From Oscillibacter sp. (lineage in GTDB: Bacteria > Bacillota > Clostridia > Oscillospirales > Oscillospiraceae), in contig JAFYQM010000055.1 of the NCBI GenBank assembly GCA_017547085.1, forward strand, positions 1-51,644: a stretch of 51,644 bases of DNA, given 5' to 3'. Below the pieces are notes generated by a model. That model saw only the letters and a program-made list of their open reading frames with translations, was not told where the DNA came from and made no database searches. Numbering within the stretch: position 1 is the first letter of the stretch; each line of letters begins with the position of its first letter. Both the position numbers and the translations under genes were made by a program. This document shows, one piece after another, positions 16,561 through 24,102 of the stretch.

Positions 16561-16827
16561 GCATCAAAAAAACGCTTGCCGACTACTGTTTGACTACTAT
16601 TGAGGAAAATGCCCAACATCATAACCACCAGCACTAAGCCGGTGGTATTCCCTAACAATAACCGGGAGCCGTTGCGCTGCAGCGACTTCCGGTTTGGTTG
16701 TATTCTCTGCCCTAATTTCTACAGAATCGCTAAAATGACTGCGCCGCAACAGCTTCCCGTTCGACCGCCTGATAACTCCGACGTCATTCCTTATATTCTG
16801 TTGAGAACTTCCTCCATAAAAGAAAAG
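16561..16827. other. Gene-free remnant DNA between dead and live fic copies
   Basis: No gene is supported here. The stretch includes an imperfect ACCACC...GGTGGT inverted repeat near 16621-16643 and appears to be eroded sequence. I could not assign it to a known element. Confidence 0.4.
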
Positions 16828-16856
16828 CTCTCCACCATTACCTGTTCGGTGGAGAG
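16828..16856. terminator. Terminator after the fic toxin gene
   Basis: A 9-bp stem CTCTCCACC/GGTGGAGAG with an 11-nt loop. A T-run follows on the plus strand (GTTTTTAC) and a T-rich tract on the minus strand (CTTTTCTTTTA). It lies 12 bp beyond the fic stop codon. Confidence 0.8.
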
Positions 16857-16868
16857 TTTTTACTCAGC

Positions 16869-17456
16869 TTATACAATGTTTTCACTAAATACTTGTTTCA
16901 ACAAATCCGTTATACCTTGTGCCGACTGGATCGTAGCAATCATCAGAAGTTCAGTATCCATATCAGCAAAGTTAATGTCATATCCTGCATTGCGGATCAG
17001 TTGCGTCAGGAAGGCACGTTGGGTTCTGCCATTGCCTTCTCGGAACGGATGCAACTCATTGGTCACACAGTAGAAATCCACAACCTCATCTACGAATTCA
17101 TCGCGCGGTAAACCTTTGAAGTAGTCGCACTCTTTCAGCCGCTTAAAAATCAATTCGGCCTGACGCTCAAAGTTCTCTGCAAGGGTAAACCGTGTTCCCT
17201 TTTTACTGATATTCACCGTGCGAACCTGTCCGGCCCAGTCATATAAATCAGAGAAGAGAAAATGATGGATGGCTTTGTAGTGAGCAAAGTCAAAGGTCTC
17301 TTTCTTCGGTTCGCTCAACCATTCTGCATTACGGGCAGAGACCAATACGCTCTCTACTTCATTCAGCTTCGCTTCGTCCCGAATATCAAACTTATTGATC
17401 AACACAGAGGTTCCCGGATAACAGTTATCCGAAATAGGATCGATGCTGTATCCCAT
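16869..17456 (-). CDS. Fic-family AMPylating toxin
   Basis: A 195-residue Fic-domain protein. The core motif HPFREGNGRTQR starts at His136 and contains the catalytic histidine, acidic residue and anion-hole GNGR of HxFx(D/E)GNGRxxR. An upstream flap region (RTVNISKKGTRFTLAENF) and a DLYDWAGQVR segment are also typical. Class I Fic toxins transfer AMP to targets such as gyrase and topoisomerase IV; here that is inferred. The gene starts one base after the stop of a VbhA-type antitoxin, the usual order. It has no N-terminal inhibitory helix of its own, in agreement with a separate antitoxin. A dead copy lies just downstream. Confidence 0.9.
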   Translation of the reverse strand: MGYSIDPISDNCYPGTSVLINKFDIRDEAKLNEVESVLVSARNAEWLSEPKKETFDFAHYKAIHHFLFSDLYDWAGQVRTVNISKKGTRFTLAENFERQAELIFKRLKECDYFKGLPRDEFVDEVVDFYCVTNELHPFREGNGRTQRAFLTQLIRNAGYDINFADMDTELLMIATIQSAQGITDLLKQVFSENIV

Positions 17457-17457
17457 A

Positions 17458-17628
17458 TTACACCGCCTTTGCCGGACGACTTACAATCTCCTTCACCAAG
17501 TCCGCAACAGAAATATCTCCTGACAGAAGCCGGATACAATCCTTCTCTGTCTGCGCTGTTACTTCAAAGCCTTCCATACGGGTGGATGCCAGTGCGCTGC
17601 GCAGTGCACGATATTCCTTTTCACTCAT
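17458..17628 (-). CDS. VbhA-type antitoxin of the Fic toxin
   Basis: A 56-residue small helical protein. Residues 15-20 read STRMEG and fit the class I Fic inhibitory motif (S/T)xxxE(G/N), whose glutamate blocks productive ATP binding in the partner. The rest (TEKDCIRLLSGDISVADLVKEI) matches the antitoxin VbhA domain layout. The frame stays open 12 codons further upstream, but GGAGG nine bases before ATG 17628 (MSEKEYRAL) marks the real start. It ends one base before the fic start, so the two are translated together. Confidence 0.85.
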   Translation of the reverse strand: MSEKEYRALRSALASTRMEGFEVTAQTEKDCIRLLSGDISVADLVKEIVSRPAKAV

Positions 17629-17655
17629 CAGCAAACACCTCCAAAAATCAAAAAA

Positions 17656-17677
17656 CTCCGTCACTTTCGCGACGGAG
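17656..17677 (-). terminator. Terminator of tRNA-Thr
   Basis: A CTCCGTC/GACGGAG stem with an 8-nt loop, followed on the minus strand by TTTTTTGATTTTT. It lies a few bases after the tRNA CCA end and just before the antitoxin ribosome site. Confidence 0.8.
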
Positions 17678-17681
17678 AAAT

Positions 17682-17757
17682 TGGAGCTGGTAACGGGACT
17701 TGAACCTGCGACCTGCTGATTACGAATCAGCTGCTCTACCGACTGAGCTATACCAGC
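17682..17757 (-). tRNA. tRNA-Thr (anticodon CGU), CCA encoded
   Basis: The 76-nt cloverleaf has acceptor GCTGGTA/TACCAGC, a D-arm with AGCTCAGTCGGTAGAGC, an anticodon stem CTGAT/ATCAG around TTCGTAA (anticodon CGT), and a T-arm containing GGTTCAAGTCC. The discriminator is T and the 3' CCA is encoded (17684-17682). A terminator follows at once. Confidence 0.95.
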
Positions 17758-17844
17758 ATACCTTGTGAGAACCGGCTCCCCGCCTCGTTCTATTTGTTAG
17801 TTTACCACATTCCGTGGCTCTTGAAAAGAAATTCCTTACGAACA

Positions 17845-17898
<54 letters not shown>

Positions 17899-18400
17899 GC
17901 AATGTTTCAGACTTAAGAATGATACCATACTTTTTATACACCGTCAATACCTAAAGTAGACTCTTTCCTTTGTCGACAGCGAGATTACTATTTGTATATA
18001 TGCAATTTCTCTGTCATTTTAAGTTTGGATATTTTGCCACCTTGACACGTAAACGCCCCCTCGCATCTTTTCTTATTCAAAAATTTCGCCTCCCTTTTTT
18101 CTTGAAATTTCTTATTCTTTTACAGCCACACAAAAAATTCGCCGTTTTTTCCGACATTTCAAAACTTTTTTACATTTACATAACTTTAATAATAACATGC
18201 TTTTACGAAGAGTTATTCACATTTTCCACAGACTTTTCAACACCCATTTTCTCTTTTATTTTCAACGTCTTTAATAAATAATTCCAAATTATCCGATTCC
18301 TTCATCTTCACTTTTTTATATCTCCCAAAAAGCCCATCTATTTTACATAATATTTTTAGAAGAAAATTTTCTACATTATTTCAGCTTTCTCATAGCAAGA
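17899..18400. other. AT-rich, G-poor gap with DnaA-box-like 9-mers
   Basis: About 500 bp without a supportable gene; a 103-codon frame here is low-complexity Phe/Ser/Leu and lacks a ribosome site. The plus strand is pyrimidine-rich with very few G: only about 4 G in 18241-18360. It contains a cluster of DnaA-box-like 9-mers at 18213-18242. Confidence 0.6.
18213..18242 (+). promoter_or_regulatory. Cluster of DnaA-box-like 9-mers
   Basis: TTATTCACA (18213-18221, fits TTATNCACA) abuts TTTTCCACA (18222-18230), and TTTTCAACA follows at 18234-18242. A further TTTTCAACG lies at 18259-18267. All have the same orientation in an AT-rich setting. The arrangement resembles DnaA-binding clusters, but no dnaA or dnaN gene is near. 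Confidence 0.4.
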
Positions 18401-18429
18401 AAAGCGTGCGCTGGTATAGCGCACGCTTT
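18401..18429 (-). terminator. Terminator after the chromate transporter genes
   Basis: A 12-bp perfect stem AAAGCGTGCGCT/AGCGCACGCTTT with a 5-nt loop, and TTCTTGC following on the minus strand. It lies 27 bp after the second chrA-type stop. Confidence 0.75.
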
Positions 18430-18455
18430 CAGAAAAACCACATCTTTACTTTTCA

Positions 18456-19061
18456 TCATACACCAGCAAAGCAGAAAAGCATTCCTACCACTGCCGATAG
18501 ACCGATAAATACAATAGGATGAAGGTTCCGCGTCACCTTCACGCGATTTGTCAGCGCCAGCAGCACCGCCGCCAGCGCCAAACCCTTCCAGTTCAACAAG
18601 CTGACCGCCGGATCTATTGTCAGCACATTCACAGCCCCCGCAGAGGCAGTCCGAACACCGGTCAGCACCTGCAAAGCAACGCCAACACAAGCCGCGCTGA
18701 TCAGTCCGGCAGACGCAGGCCGCAGGCCGTAAAACACCTTTCCCACCAGCGGATGATCTTTAAAGCTCTGCAATACTGCCGCAATCAGGAGAATCACAAT
18801 GATCGAGGGTGTCACCTCACCGATGGTGGCAATCACCGCTCCCGGCACACCACCTATCGTATACCCCACATAGGTGGCCATGTTGATGCCGATGGGGCCG
18901 GGTGTAGACTCGGACACCGCCAACATATTCATCAGGTCAGCATCGGTAAACCATCCATTGCCCTCACCCATTGCTTTTAGGAACGGCAGGGTCGCCATAC
19001 CTCCGCCAACAGCAAATAATCCGGTCTTAAAGAACTCCCAGAACAGCTTCAGGTAAATCAT
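18456..19061 (-). CDS. chrA: Chromate transporter family protein, second half-size subunit
   Basis: A 201-residue short-chain CHR-family membrane protein with about six hydrophobic segments. The family signature is clear: FFKTGLFAVGGGMATLPFL at the N-terminus, then SESTPGPIGINMATYVGY and the GEVTPSIIVI helix. Two short CHR proteins normally act as an antiparallel pair, equivalent to a full-length ChrA. The frame is open 21 codons further upstream, but ATG 19061 overlaps the stop of the first subunit (ATGA) and follows GGGAGGTGAAGGG. Chromate export is the named function; in gut anaerobes the natural anion is not known. Confidence 0.9.
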   Translation of the reverse strand: MIYLKLFWEFFKTGLFAVGGGMATLPFLKAMGEGNGWFTDADLMNMLAVSESTPGPIGINMATYVGYTIGGVPGAVIATIGEVTPSIIVILLIAAVLQSFKDHPLVGKVFYGLRPASAGLISAACVGVALQVLTGVRTASAGAVNVLTIDPAVSLLNWKGLALAAVLLALTNRVKVTRNLHPIVFIGLSAVVGMLFCFAGV

Positions 19062-19600
19062 TTTCCCTTCACCTCCCGGTTCTTCAGCAATACGCCAGCC
19101 AAGCCGGACAGCAACACAAACCAAATAGGGGAAATCCTCAAAAAGACGCTGCCCAGCAGCACCAGTATATAGATCACAGTCGTCGGCTTATCAATGACCG
19201 CCTTCTTCTTCAGTTTCATGACGGCATCAAAAATCAGTACGCAAAGACACACCTGAATGCCTGCAAAAGCATTCTCCACCACCGGCAAATGGGAAAACCG
19301 GCGAATGATCTCCGCAAGCAGCGTAATGATGATCAGGGACGGCGTCACCACGCCCAAGGTTGCCAGAATACCACCAATCGCGCCTTTGCGCTTATGGCCG
19401 ATAAACGTCGCGGTATTGACCGCAATAATACCAGGGGTGCACTGCGCAATGGCATAATAATCCATCAATTCCGCTTCCGTGGCCCATCCTTTATGGTCCA
19501 CTACTTCCCGCTGTAAAATCGGCAGCATGGTAATACCCCCGCCAAAGGTCATCACACCGATTTTGGCATAGGTAATATATAAATCCCACAGCTCCTTCAT
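19058..19600 (-). CDS. chrA: Chromate transporter family protein, first half-size subunit
   Basis: A 180-residue short-chain CHR-family protein: MTFGGGITMLPILQREVV, then AQCTPGIIAVNTATFIGHK and GVVTPSLIIITLLAEII, the same repeat pattern as the next gene. It overlaps that gene by four bases (ATGA), so the two are translationally coupled and likely form a heterodimer in the membrane. It starts 12 bp after the birA stop. Confidence 0.9.
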   Translation of the reverse strand: MKELWDLYITYAKIGVMTFGGGITMLPILQREVVDHKGWATEAELMDYYAIAQCTPGIIAVNTATFIGHKRKGAIGGILATLGVVTPSLIIITLLAEIIRRFSHLPVVENAFAGIQVCLCVLIFDAVMKLKKKAVIDKPTTVIYILVLLGSVFLRISPIWFVLLSGLAGVLLKNREVKGK

Positions 19601-19612
19601 GCGCTCACTTCC

Positions 19613-20416
19613 TCACTCAAGATATCCGTAAAGTCCACGGACAGAAACCTCGCCTGCGCGAACAGTCCGCAGTTCTCCATTCTCCCCTCGCACCACAAGT
19701 CCAAAGGCTTCATCTACATCCACCGCCTCAGCTCTTTCCCAGCTTCCATCAGCACCGATCAGCTGTACGGTTTTTCCCAAATTGACACAATCCCGGCGGT
19801 AGGCTGTAAGATATGCCATCAAGTCATCTGCCAGCAGTGCCGCATACAACCGGTCAAGTTCCTCCAGCAACGCCGCTATCAGTGCCGGCCTGGAAACTCT
19901 GCGCCCCAGCGCCATAAACAGCGACGCAGCGAGGTTTGATACCTCCGGTGAGAAATCCTCCGCCGTCTGAGAAACGTTGATACCGATACCCAGAATCACA
20001 TTGGGACGTCCTTTTTCATCCAGCACCATTTCTGTCAGGATCCCGCAAACCTTCCGTTTCCCCAGCACAGGATCGTTGGGCCATTTCAATCCCGGCCGCA
20101 CGCCACACACGCGTTCCACCGCATCGCACACCGCCACACCGGCCAGAGCCGTGACGGGCAGCAGCTTCTCCGGAGGCAGTTGCGGACGTAGCAGCACAGA
20201 AAGATAAATTCCCTTTCCTTCCGGTGACTCAAAGGAACGGGTCATTCTTCCACGCCCTGCCGTCTGGTGCTCTGAAATGACAACCGTGCCATCTGCCGCA
20301 CCTTCCAGAGCAACCTTTTTCAAATAGGTATTGGTGGAATCGATGACATCGAAGCAGCGAAGCTCGCTGCCAACCACCGTGGTCTTCCCCAGATAACGGC
20401 GAATCTCCTGCTCCAA
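19613..20416 (-). CDS. birA: Biotin--[acetyl-CoA-carboxylase] ligase (no DNA-binding domain)
   Basis: A 267-residue monofunctional biotin protein ligase that makes biotinyl-AMP and loads biotin onto carboxylase carrier proteins. Motifs are DSTNTYLKK, the biotinyl-AMP loop GRGRMTRSF, KWPNDPVL and GILTEM, with GIGINVSQ and the C-terminal SH3-like domain. No N-terminal winged helix is present, so it is not the biotin repressor type. The start is probably TTG at 20416, eight bases after GAGG; the GTG at 20425 overlaps the ribosome site. It is co-oriented with the chrA pair downstream. Confidence 0.93.
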   Translation of the reverse strand: MEQEIRRYLGKTTVVGSELRCFDVIDSTNTYLKKVALEGAADGTVVISEHQTAGRGRMTRSFESPEGKGIYLSVLLRPQLPPEKLLPVTALAGVAVCDAVERVCGVRPGLKWPNDPVLGKRKVCGILTEMVLDEKGRPNVILGIGINVSQTAEDFSPEVSNLAASLFMALGRRVSRPALIAALLEELDRLYAALLADDLMAYLTAYRRDCVNLGKTVQLIGADGSWERAEAVDVDEAFGLVVRGENGELRTVRAGEVSVRGLYGYLE

Positions 20417-20478
20417 TGATATCACCTCACTTCGTTTTCTATCACTTCTGTTACCATATCACTTCCTGTGCAAAAAGT

Positions 20479-20510
20479 AAACCGCCCGATTCCTGAGAAT
20501 CGGGCGGTTT
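20479..20510 (-). terminator. Terminator after the lysine-riboswitch transporter gene
   Basis: A 14-bp perfect stem AAACCGCCCGATTC/GAATCGGGCGGTTT with a 4-nt loop; the minus strand continues ACTTTTTG. It lies 13 bp beyond the transporter stop. Confidence 0.8.
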
Positions 20511-20522
20511 CGAAAACAGAAC

Positions 20523-22166
20523 TTACTTGTTTGCAGTAGCCTTCTTGATACCGAACAGAACGGCAACGGTCAGCACAATGCCAACAGGCAGCATAATGAT
20601 GGCGGGAATGTTCATCAGAGAGAACACACCGGTCAGCAGGTAGCAAACCAGAGAAATGCCTGCCACCAGAATGGCGTAGGGCAGCTGGGTGGAAACATGG
20701 CCCACGTGGTCGCACTGTGCACCGGCAGAAGCCATGATGGTGGTATCGGAAATAGGAGAGCAGTGGTCGCCGCAGACAGCGCCAGCCATGCAGGCAGAAA
20801 TGGAAACGACCATCAGGGTATTGTCCATGTTGCCGCCGAAGACGGAAACAACGATGGGGATCAGGATACCGAAGGTGCCCCAGGAAGTACCGGTAGCAAA
20901 TGCCAGGAAGCAGCCAACCAGGAACACGATAGCAGGCAGCAGAACGATCAGGTTGCCGGCGGAGGACTCCACGATACCGGCCACATAGTCAGCAGCACCC
21001 AGAGAGTCGGTCATTGCCTTCAGAGTCCATGCGAAGGTCAGGATCAGGATGGCGGGAACCATGGACTTGAAACCTTCAGGAATCGCGGTCATGCACTCAC
21101 GGAAGCTGAGTACGCGGGTAACCAGATAATAGATGATGGTGATAACCAGTGCCACCACAGAGCCGAACACCAAACCCACGGAAGCGTCGGAGCCTGCGAA
21201 AGCATCGATAAAGCTGGCACCTTCAAAGAAGCCGCCGGTGTAGATCATACCCACAACGCAGCAGGCGATCAGCACGATGATAGGCAGAACCAGATGTGCC
21301 ACAGTACCCTTGGCGCTGATCTTATCCTCGGGAGCGGGATCGGCGCCGGTCAGGCTGGCATAAACTTCCTTCTCGCTCTCTTCAGCGGTGTTGGAAGCGG
21401 CCTCGGCCTTCTTCATGGGGCCAAAGTCAAAGTTCAGAACAGCCAAGGCCAGAACCATAACGATAGTCAGCAGTGCATAGAAGTTGTAGGGAATAGACTT
21501 GATGAACAGAGTCAGGCCATCCGTGCCATCCACGAAACCGGACACGGCAGCAGCCCAGGAAGAAATGGGAGCGATGATGCAGACAGGAGCTGCGGTGGCG
21601 TCGATCAGATAAGCCAGCTTTGCGCGGGAAATGTTGTGCTTATCGGTCAGAGGACGCATCACGCTGCCCACGGTCAGGCAGTTGAAATAGTCGTCGATGA
21701 AGATCAGGCAGCCCAGAGCCACAGTAGCCAGCTGTGCACCTACGCGGGTCTTGATGTGATCGGCAGCCCAGCGACCGAATGCGGCAGAGCCGCCGGCACG
21801 GTTCATCAGGATGACCATGGCGCCCAGAATGACCAGGAAAATCAGGATGCCCACGTTCCAACTGTCAGACAGCTGAGCGATCATGCCGTCCACGAACACA
21901 TGGTTGATGGTACCCTCAAAGCTGAAGCCGGAATACATCAGGCCGCCGGCCAGAATACCGACAAACAGAGAAGAGTACACTTCCTTGGTAATCAGGGCCA
22001 GAGCGATTGCCACCACGGGAGGCAGCAGAGACCAGATGGTCTGGTAGAAGGGGATAACAACTTCAGCTTCTTCGCCAGTGGCGAAAGCAGTGGCAGTCAT
22101 CATGCACAGGGCCAGAACCATCAAAATGGCTGTGCCGAACCGCCGGGAAATACGACGAGTCTTCAT
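20523..22166 (-). CDS. NhaC-superfamily transporter, probable lysine transporter
   Basis: A 547-residue NhaC-family membrane protein with about 12 hydrophobic segments. Family landmarks include FIDDYFNCLTVGSVMRPLTD, DATAAPVCIIAPISSWAAAV and CGDHCSPISDTTIMASAGAQ. The family as a whole exchanges Na+ or H+ with small molecules. The first 30 residues (MKTRR..., hydrophobic, AFATG) look like a cleavable signal peptide placed before the first membrane helix. The gene sits directly behind a lysine riboswitch with its own terminator, and riboswitch-linked NhaC proteins have been proposed as lysine transporters (named LysW in comparative work). Uptake of lysine coupled to Na+ or H+ is therefore a better guess than Na+/H+ antiport. 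Confidence 0.88.
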   Translation of the reverse strand: MKTRRISRRFGTAILMVLALCMMTATAFATGEEAEVVIPFYQTIWSLLPPVVAIALALITKEVYSSLFVGILAGGLMYSGFSFEGTINHVFVDGMIAQLSDSWNVGILIFLVILGAMVILMNRAGGSAAFGRWAADHIKTRVGAQLATVALGCLIFIDDYFNCLTVGSVMRPLTDKHNISRAKLAYLIDATAAPVCIIAPISSWAAAVSGFVDGTDGLTLFIKSIPYNFYALLTIVMVLALAVLNFDFGPMKKAEAASNTAEESEKEVYASLTGADPAPEDKISAKGTVAHLVLPIIVLIACCVVGMIYTGGFFEGASFIDAFAGSDASVGLVFGSVVALVITIIYYLVTRVLSFRECMTAIPEGFKSMVPAILILTFAWTLKAMTDSLGAADYVAGIVESSAGNLIVLLPAIVFLVGCFLAFATGTSWGTFGILIPIVVSVFGGNMDNTLMVVSISACMAGAVCGDHCSPISDTTIMASAGAQCDHVGHVSTQLPYAILVAGISLVCYLLTGVFSLMNIPAIIMLPVGIVLTVAVLFGIKKATANK

Positions 22167-22192
22167 TACAGGGATTCCTCCTTAAAATAAAT

Positions 22193-22217
22193 GAAGTCAT
22201 GATCCCATCATGACTTC
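22193..22217 (-). terminator. Riboswitch expression-platform terminator
   Basis: GAAGTCATGA/TCATGACTTC stem with a 5-nt loop, then ATTTATTTTAAGG on the minus strand. It lies between the lysine aptamer and the transporter ribosome site, as expected for lysine-dependent termination. Confidence 0.8.
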
Positions 22218-22237
22218 ACACACTGACTTGTATGTAA

Positions 22238-22404
22238 CCATGACAGCTCTCCACCCGAAGGTGACAGTCCGCAGGATGTTCTCCTGCGTCCCGGTACCGG
22301 CACCGGCAGGCATCGATGCAAGCCCTCGGCGGCAGCCCCTTTCTCCTTCGGAATACCTGTCCTTTGCTGAAGGATACTCTTGACAACCGCACCTCTATCA
22401 TAAC
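22238..22404 (-). ncRNA. Lysine riboswitch (L box) aptamer
   Basis: The minus strand carries the L-box core in order: ATGATAGAGGTGCGG, TCAAGAGTATCC, GGAGAAAGGGGC, GCCGCCGAGGG, GGACTGTCA, and GGAGAGCTGTCATGG. ATGATAG and CTGTCAT close the P1 stem. The order and the invariant purine-rich internal loops match the B. subtilis lysC leader class. A transcription terminator follows (22217-22193), so high lysine should turn the downstream NhaC-family transporter off. Confidence 0.93.
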
Positions 22405-22420
22405 TTTTCAGTTGCAATCA

Positions 22421-22448
22421 ATTATAGGCTCTTTCCTATAATTGTCAA
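22421..22448 (-). promoter_or_regulatory. Sigma-A promoter of the lysine riboswitch leader
   Basis: Perfect TTGACA (22448-22443), a 16-bp spacer and perfect TATAAT (22426-22421) on the minus strand, ending about 16 bp before the aptamer. Confidence 0.8.
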
Positions 22449-22473
22449 GGCAATTTTTGAACTATCATTGAAC

Positions 22474-22520
22474 AAGCAGTCGTTTTCTTTCCATTTTTGT
22501 AAGGAAACGACTGCTTTTTT
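22474..22520 (+). terminator. Plus-strand oriented hairpin with T-run
   Basis: AAGCAGTCGTTT and AAACGACTGCTT pair around an 18-nt loop, followed by TTTT on the plus strand. No plus-strand gene ends here; it may stop antisense transcription leaving the riboswitch region. Confidence 0.5.
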
Positions 22521-22540
22521 GATCTTTTTAAAGAAAAAAT

Positions 22541-22566
22541 AAAGGAGCCGGAAATCCGGCTCCTTT
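22541..22566. terminator. Bidirectional terminator after uraA
   Basis: A 12-bp stem AAAGGAGCCGGA/TCCGGCTCCTTT with a 2-nt apparent loop. T-runs follow on both strands. It lies 16 bp beyond the uraA stop. Confidence 0.85.
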
Positions 22567-22581
22567 TTTAGAAAAATCTCA

Positions 22582-23940
22582 TTAATACTGGCCCAGATTG
22601 CCTGCGTTGTCGGAGTGCTCGGTCTTGCCGAACTCATAGTCGTTGCCGGGCAGGATGGCGTTGAGAACGATACCTGCGATGGCAGCAATGGCCAGAGAGG
22701 TCAGGGTGATGGAAGCGCTGCCCACCTGGAAGGTGAGGCCGCCAGAGAAGCCCAGGCCACAAACCAGAATGACAGCAGCAATGATCAGATTGCGGCTGTT
22801 GGTGAAGTCCACGCGGTTTTCCACCACGTTGCGCACACCGATGGCGGAGATCATGCCATACAGGATGAAACTGACGCCACCAATGATGGCTGCGGGCACG
22901 GTGTTGACCAGAACGGCGAACTTGGGACTGAAGGACAGGATGATCGCATAGATGGCAGCCAGACGGACCACACGGGGATCATACACGCGGGACAGAACCA
23001 GAACACCGGTGTTCTCACCGTAAGTGGTGTTGGCAGGGCCGCCGAACATGGCGGACAGAGAGGTGGCAATACCGTCACCGATCAGAGTGCGGTGCAGGCC
23101 GGGATTCTCAATGAAGTTATCGCCTACAGTGGCGGAAATAGCGGACATATCACCAATGTGCTCCATCATGGAAGCAATCGCGATAGGAGCCATCACCAGA
23201 ATAGCAGAGATATCAAACTTGGCAATGCTGCCGCTCATATTGGTCACGAAAGGCTGGAAGCCCAGGAAAGCGGCATCCTTGGCGGCAGAGAAATCAACAA
23301 CGCCAACCACAGCAGCCACCACATAAGGAACCACAACGCCCAACAGAATGGGAACGATCTTGATCATGCCCTTGCCCCAAATATTGGCCACCACGATGAC
23401 GGCAATGGACAGGATAGCCAGCCACCAGCAGGTGGATGCATTGGACACGGCGGAAGGAGCCAGATTCAGACCGATCAGGATAATGATGGGACCGGTGACC
23501 ACGGGAGGCAGGAAGCGCATGACCTTATGCACGCCCACCAGTTTGATGATAGCAGCCAGAACCACATACAGCAGGCCTGCCACCACGATACCGCCGCAGG
23601 CATACTGCAGCTTCACCGCAGGATCCATACCGGCATAGATGCCGCTGTCCATTGCACCCATGGCGGCAAAACCACCCAGAAATGCAAAGGAGGAGCCGAG
23701 GAAGGCAGGTACCTTCATCTTGGCGCAGACATGGAAGAACAGGGTGCCGATACCGGCGAAGAACAGGGTGGTCTGAATATTCAGGGGCAGGCCGTAGCCC
23801 TGCACCAGAATGGGAACCAGCACGGTGGCGCCGAACATGGCAAACATGTGCTGCAGGCCCAGAATCAGCATTCTGGGTACGCCCAGCTTCCGGGCGTCCC
23901 GAATGGGCTCCTGACCGATGGTGGATTTTTTCTCGTTCAT
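22582..23940 (-). CDS. uraA: Uracil permease (NCS2 family)
   Basis: A 452-residue nucleobase:cation symporter-2 with about 14 hydrophobic segments. Hallmarks are GLQHMFAMFGATVLVPIL, the QYACGG region, GLNLAPSA, and GGPANTTYGENTGVLVLSRV, the NCS2 substrate-site region with conserved Glu. The PANTTYGEN form is typical of uracil rather than xanthine carriers. The frame is open upstream to 23994, but AGGAGAAAACAA places the start at 23940 (MNEKKSTIGQ). Its leader carries a short translatable ORF ending at an intrinsic terminator (24004-24069), so it is probably regulated by pyrimidine level through attenuation. Confidence 0.93.
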   Translation of the reverse strand: MNEKKSTIGQEPIRDARKLGVPRMLILGLQHMFAMFGATVLVPILVQGYGLPLNIQTTLFFAGIGTLFFHVCAKMKVPAFLGSSFAFLGGFAAMGAMDSGIYAGMDPAVKLQYACGGIVVAGLLYVVLAAIIKLVGVHKVMRFLPPVVTGPIIILIGLNLAPSAVSNASTCWWLAILSIAVIVVANIWGKGMIKIVPILLGVVVPYVVAAVVGVVDFSAAKDAAFLGFQPFVTNMSGSIAKFDISAILVMAPIAIASMMEHIGDMSAISATVGDNFIENPGLHRTLIGDGIATSLSAMFGGPANTTYGENTGVLVLSRVYDPRVVRLAAIYAIILSFSPKFAVLVNTVPAAIIGGVSFILYGMISAIGVRNVVENRVDFTNSRNLIIAAVILVCGLGFSGGLTFQVGSASITLTSLAIAAIAGIVLNAILPGNDYEFGKTEHSDNAGNLGQY

Positions 23941-23978
23941 TTGTTTTCTCCTCTCAATATATTCACAAACTTGCGCGC

Positions 23979-24004
23979 AAAAAAATACCGGCACTCATGC
24001 CGGT
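23979..24004 (-). terminator. Intrinsic terminator (attenuator) in the uraA leader
   Basis: A 7-bp stem ACCGGCA/TGCCGGT with a 4-nt loop (24004-23987 on the minus strand), then TATTTTTTTG. It sits 39 bp before the uraA start codon, so it must be read through for expression. The first base of the stem is the last base of the leader-peptide stop codon. Confidence 0.85.
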
Positions 24005-24069
24005 CAAACAAAAGAAAAAGGAGAAAAAGACCCCGCTGCCATACATGCAGAATGCATCGAATACAGCAT
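24004..24069 (-). CDS. Putative 21-residue leader peptide of uraA
   Basis: A small frame with its own strong ribosome site (AGGAGG, 8 bases before ATG 24069). It encodes MLYSMHSACMAAGSF followed by SPFSFV and stops at TGA 24006-24004. The last 27 nt are U-rich in the transcript (19 of 27) and run directly into the attenuator, which overlaps the stop codon by one base. A ribosome that reaches the stop would cover the 5' arm of the terminator. The layout copies the logic of the E. coli pyrBI leader, in which RNA polymerase pausing at U-runs under low UTP lets the ribosome catch up. Translation and UTP sensing are inferred. Confidence 0.6.
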   Translation of the reverse strand: MLYSMHSACMAAGSFSPFSFV

Positions 24070-24102
24070 ACGATTGTCCTCCTCTCGATCTTTTCCTGCA
24101 TC

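Noticed and set aside
18213-18267. Chromosomal origin of replication
   Set aside because: DnaA-box-like sites alone are not enough; no dnaA/dnaN/rpmH, and gene orientation to the right is wrong for an origin here. Kept only as a low-confidence DnaA-site cluster.
17970-18281. 103-codon plus frame in the AT-rich gap
   Set aside because: Low-complexity Phe/Leu/Ser translation of pyrimidine-rich DNA with no ribosome site.
24060-24100. PyrR-binding antiterminator in the uraA leader
   Set aside because: GAUCGAGAGGAGG resembles the PyrR consensus only in part and overlaps the leader ribosome site; no alternative antiterminator hairpin was found. Left as an alternative to test.
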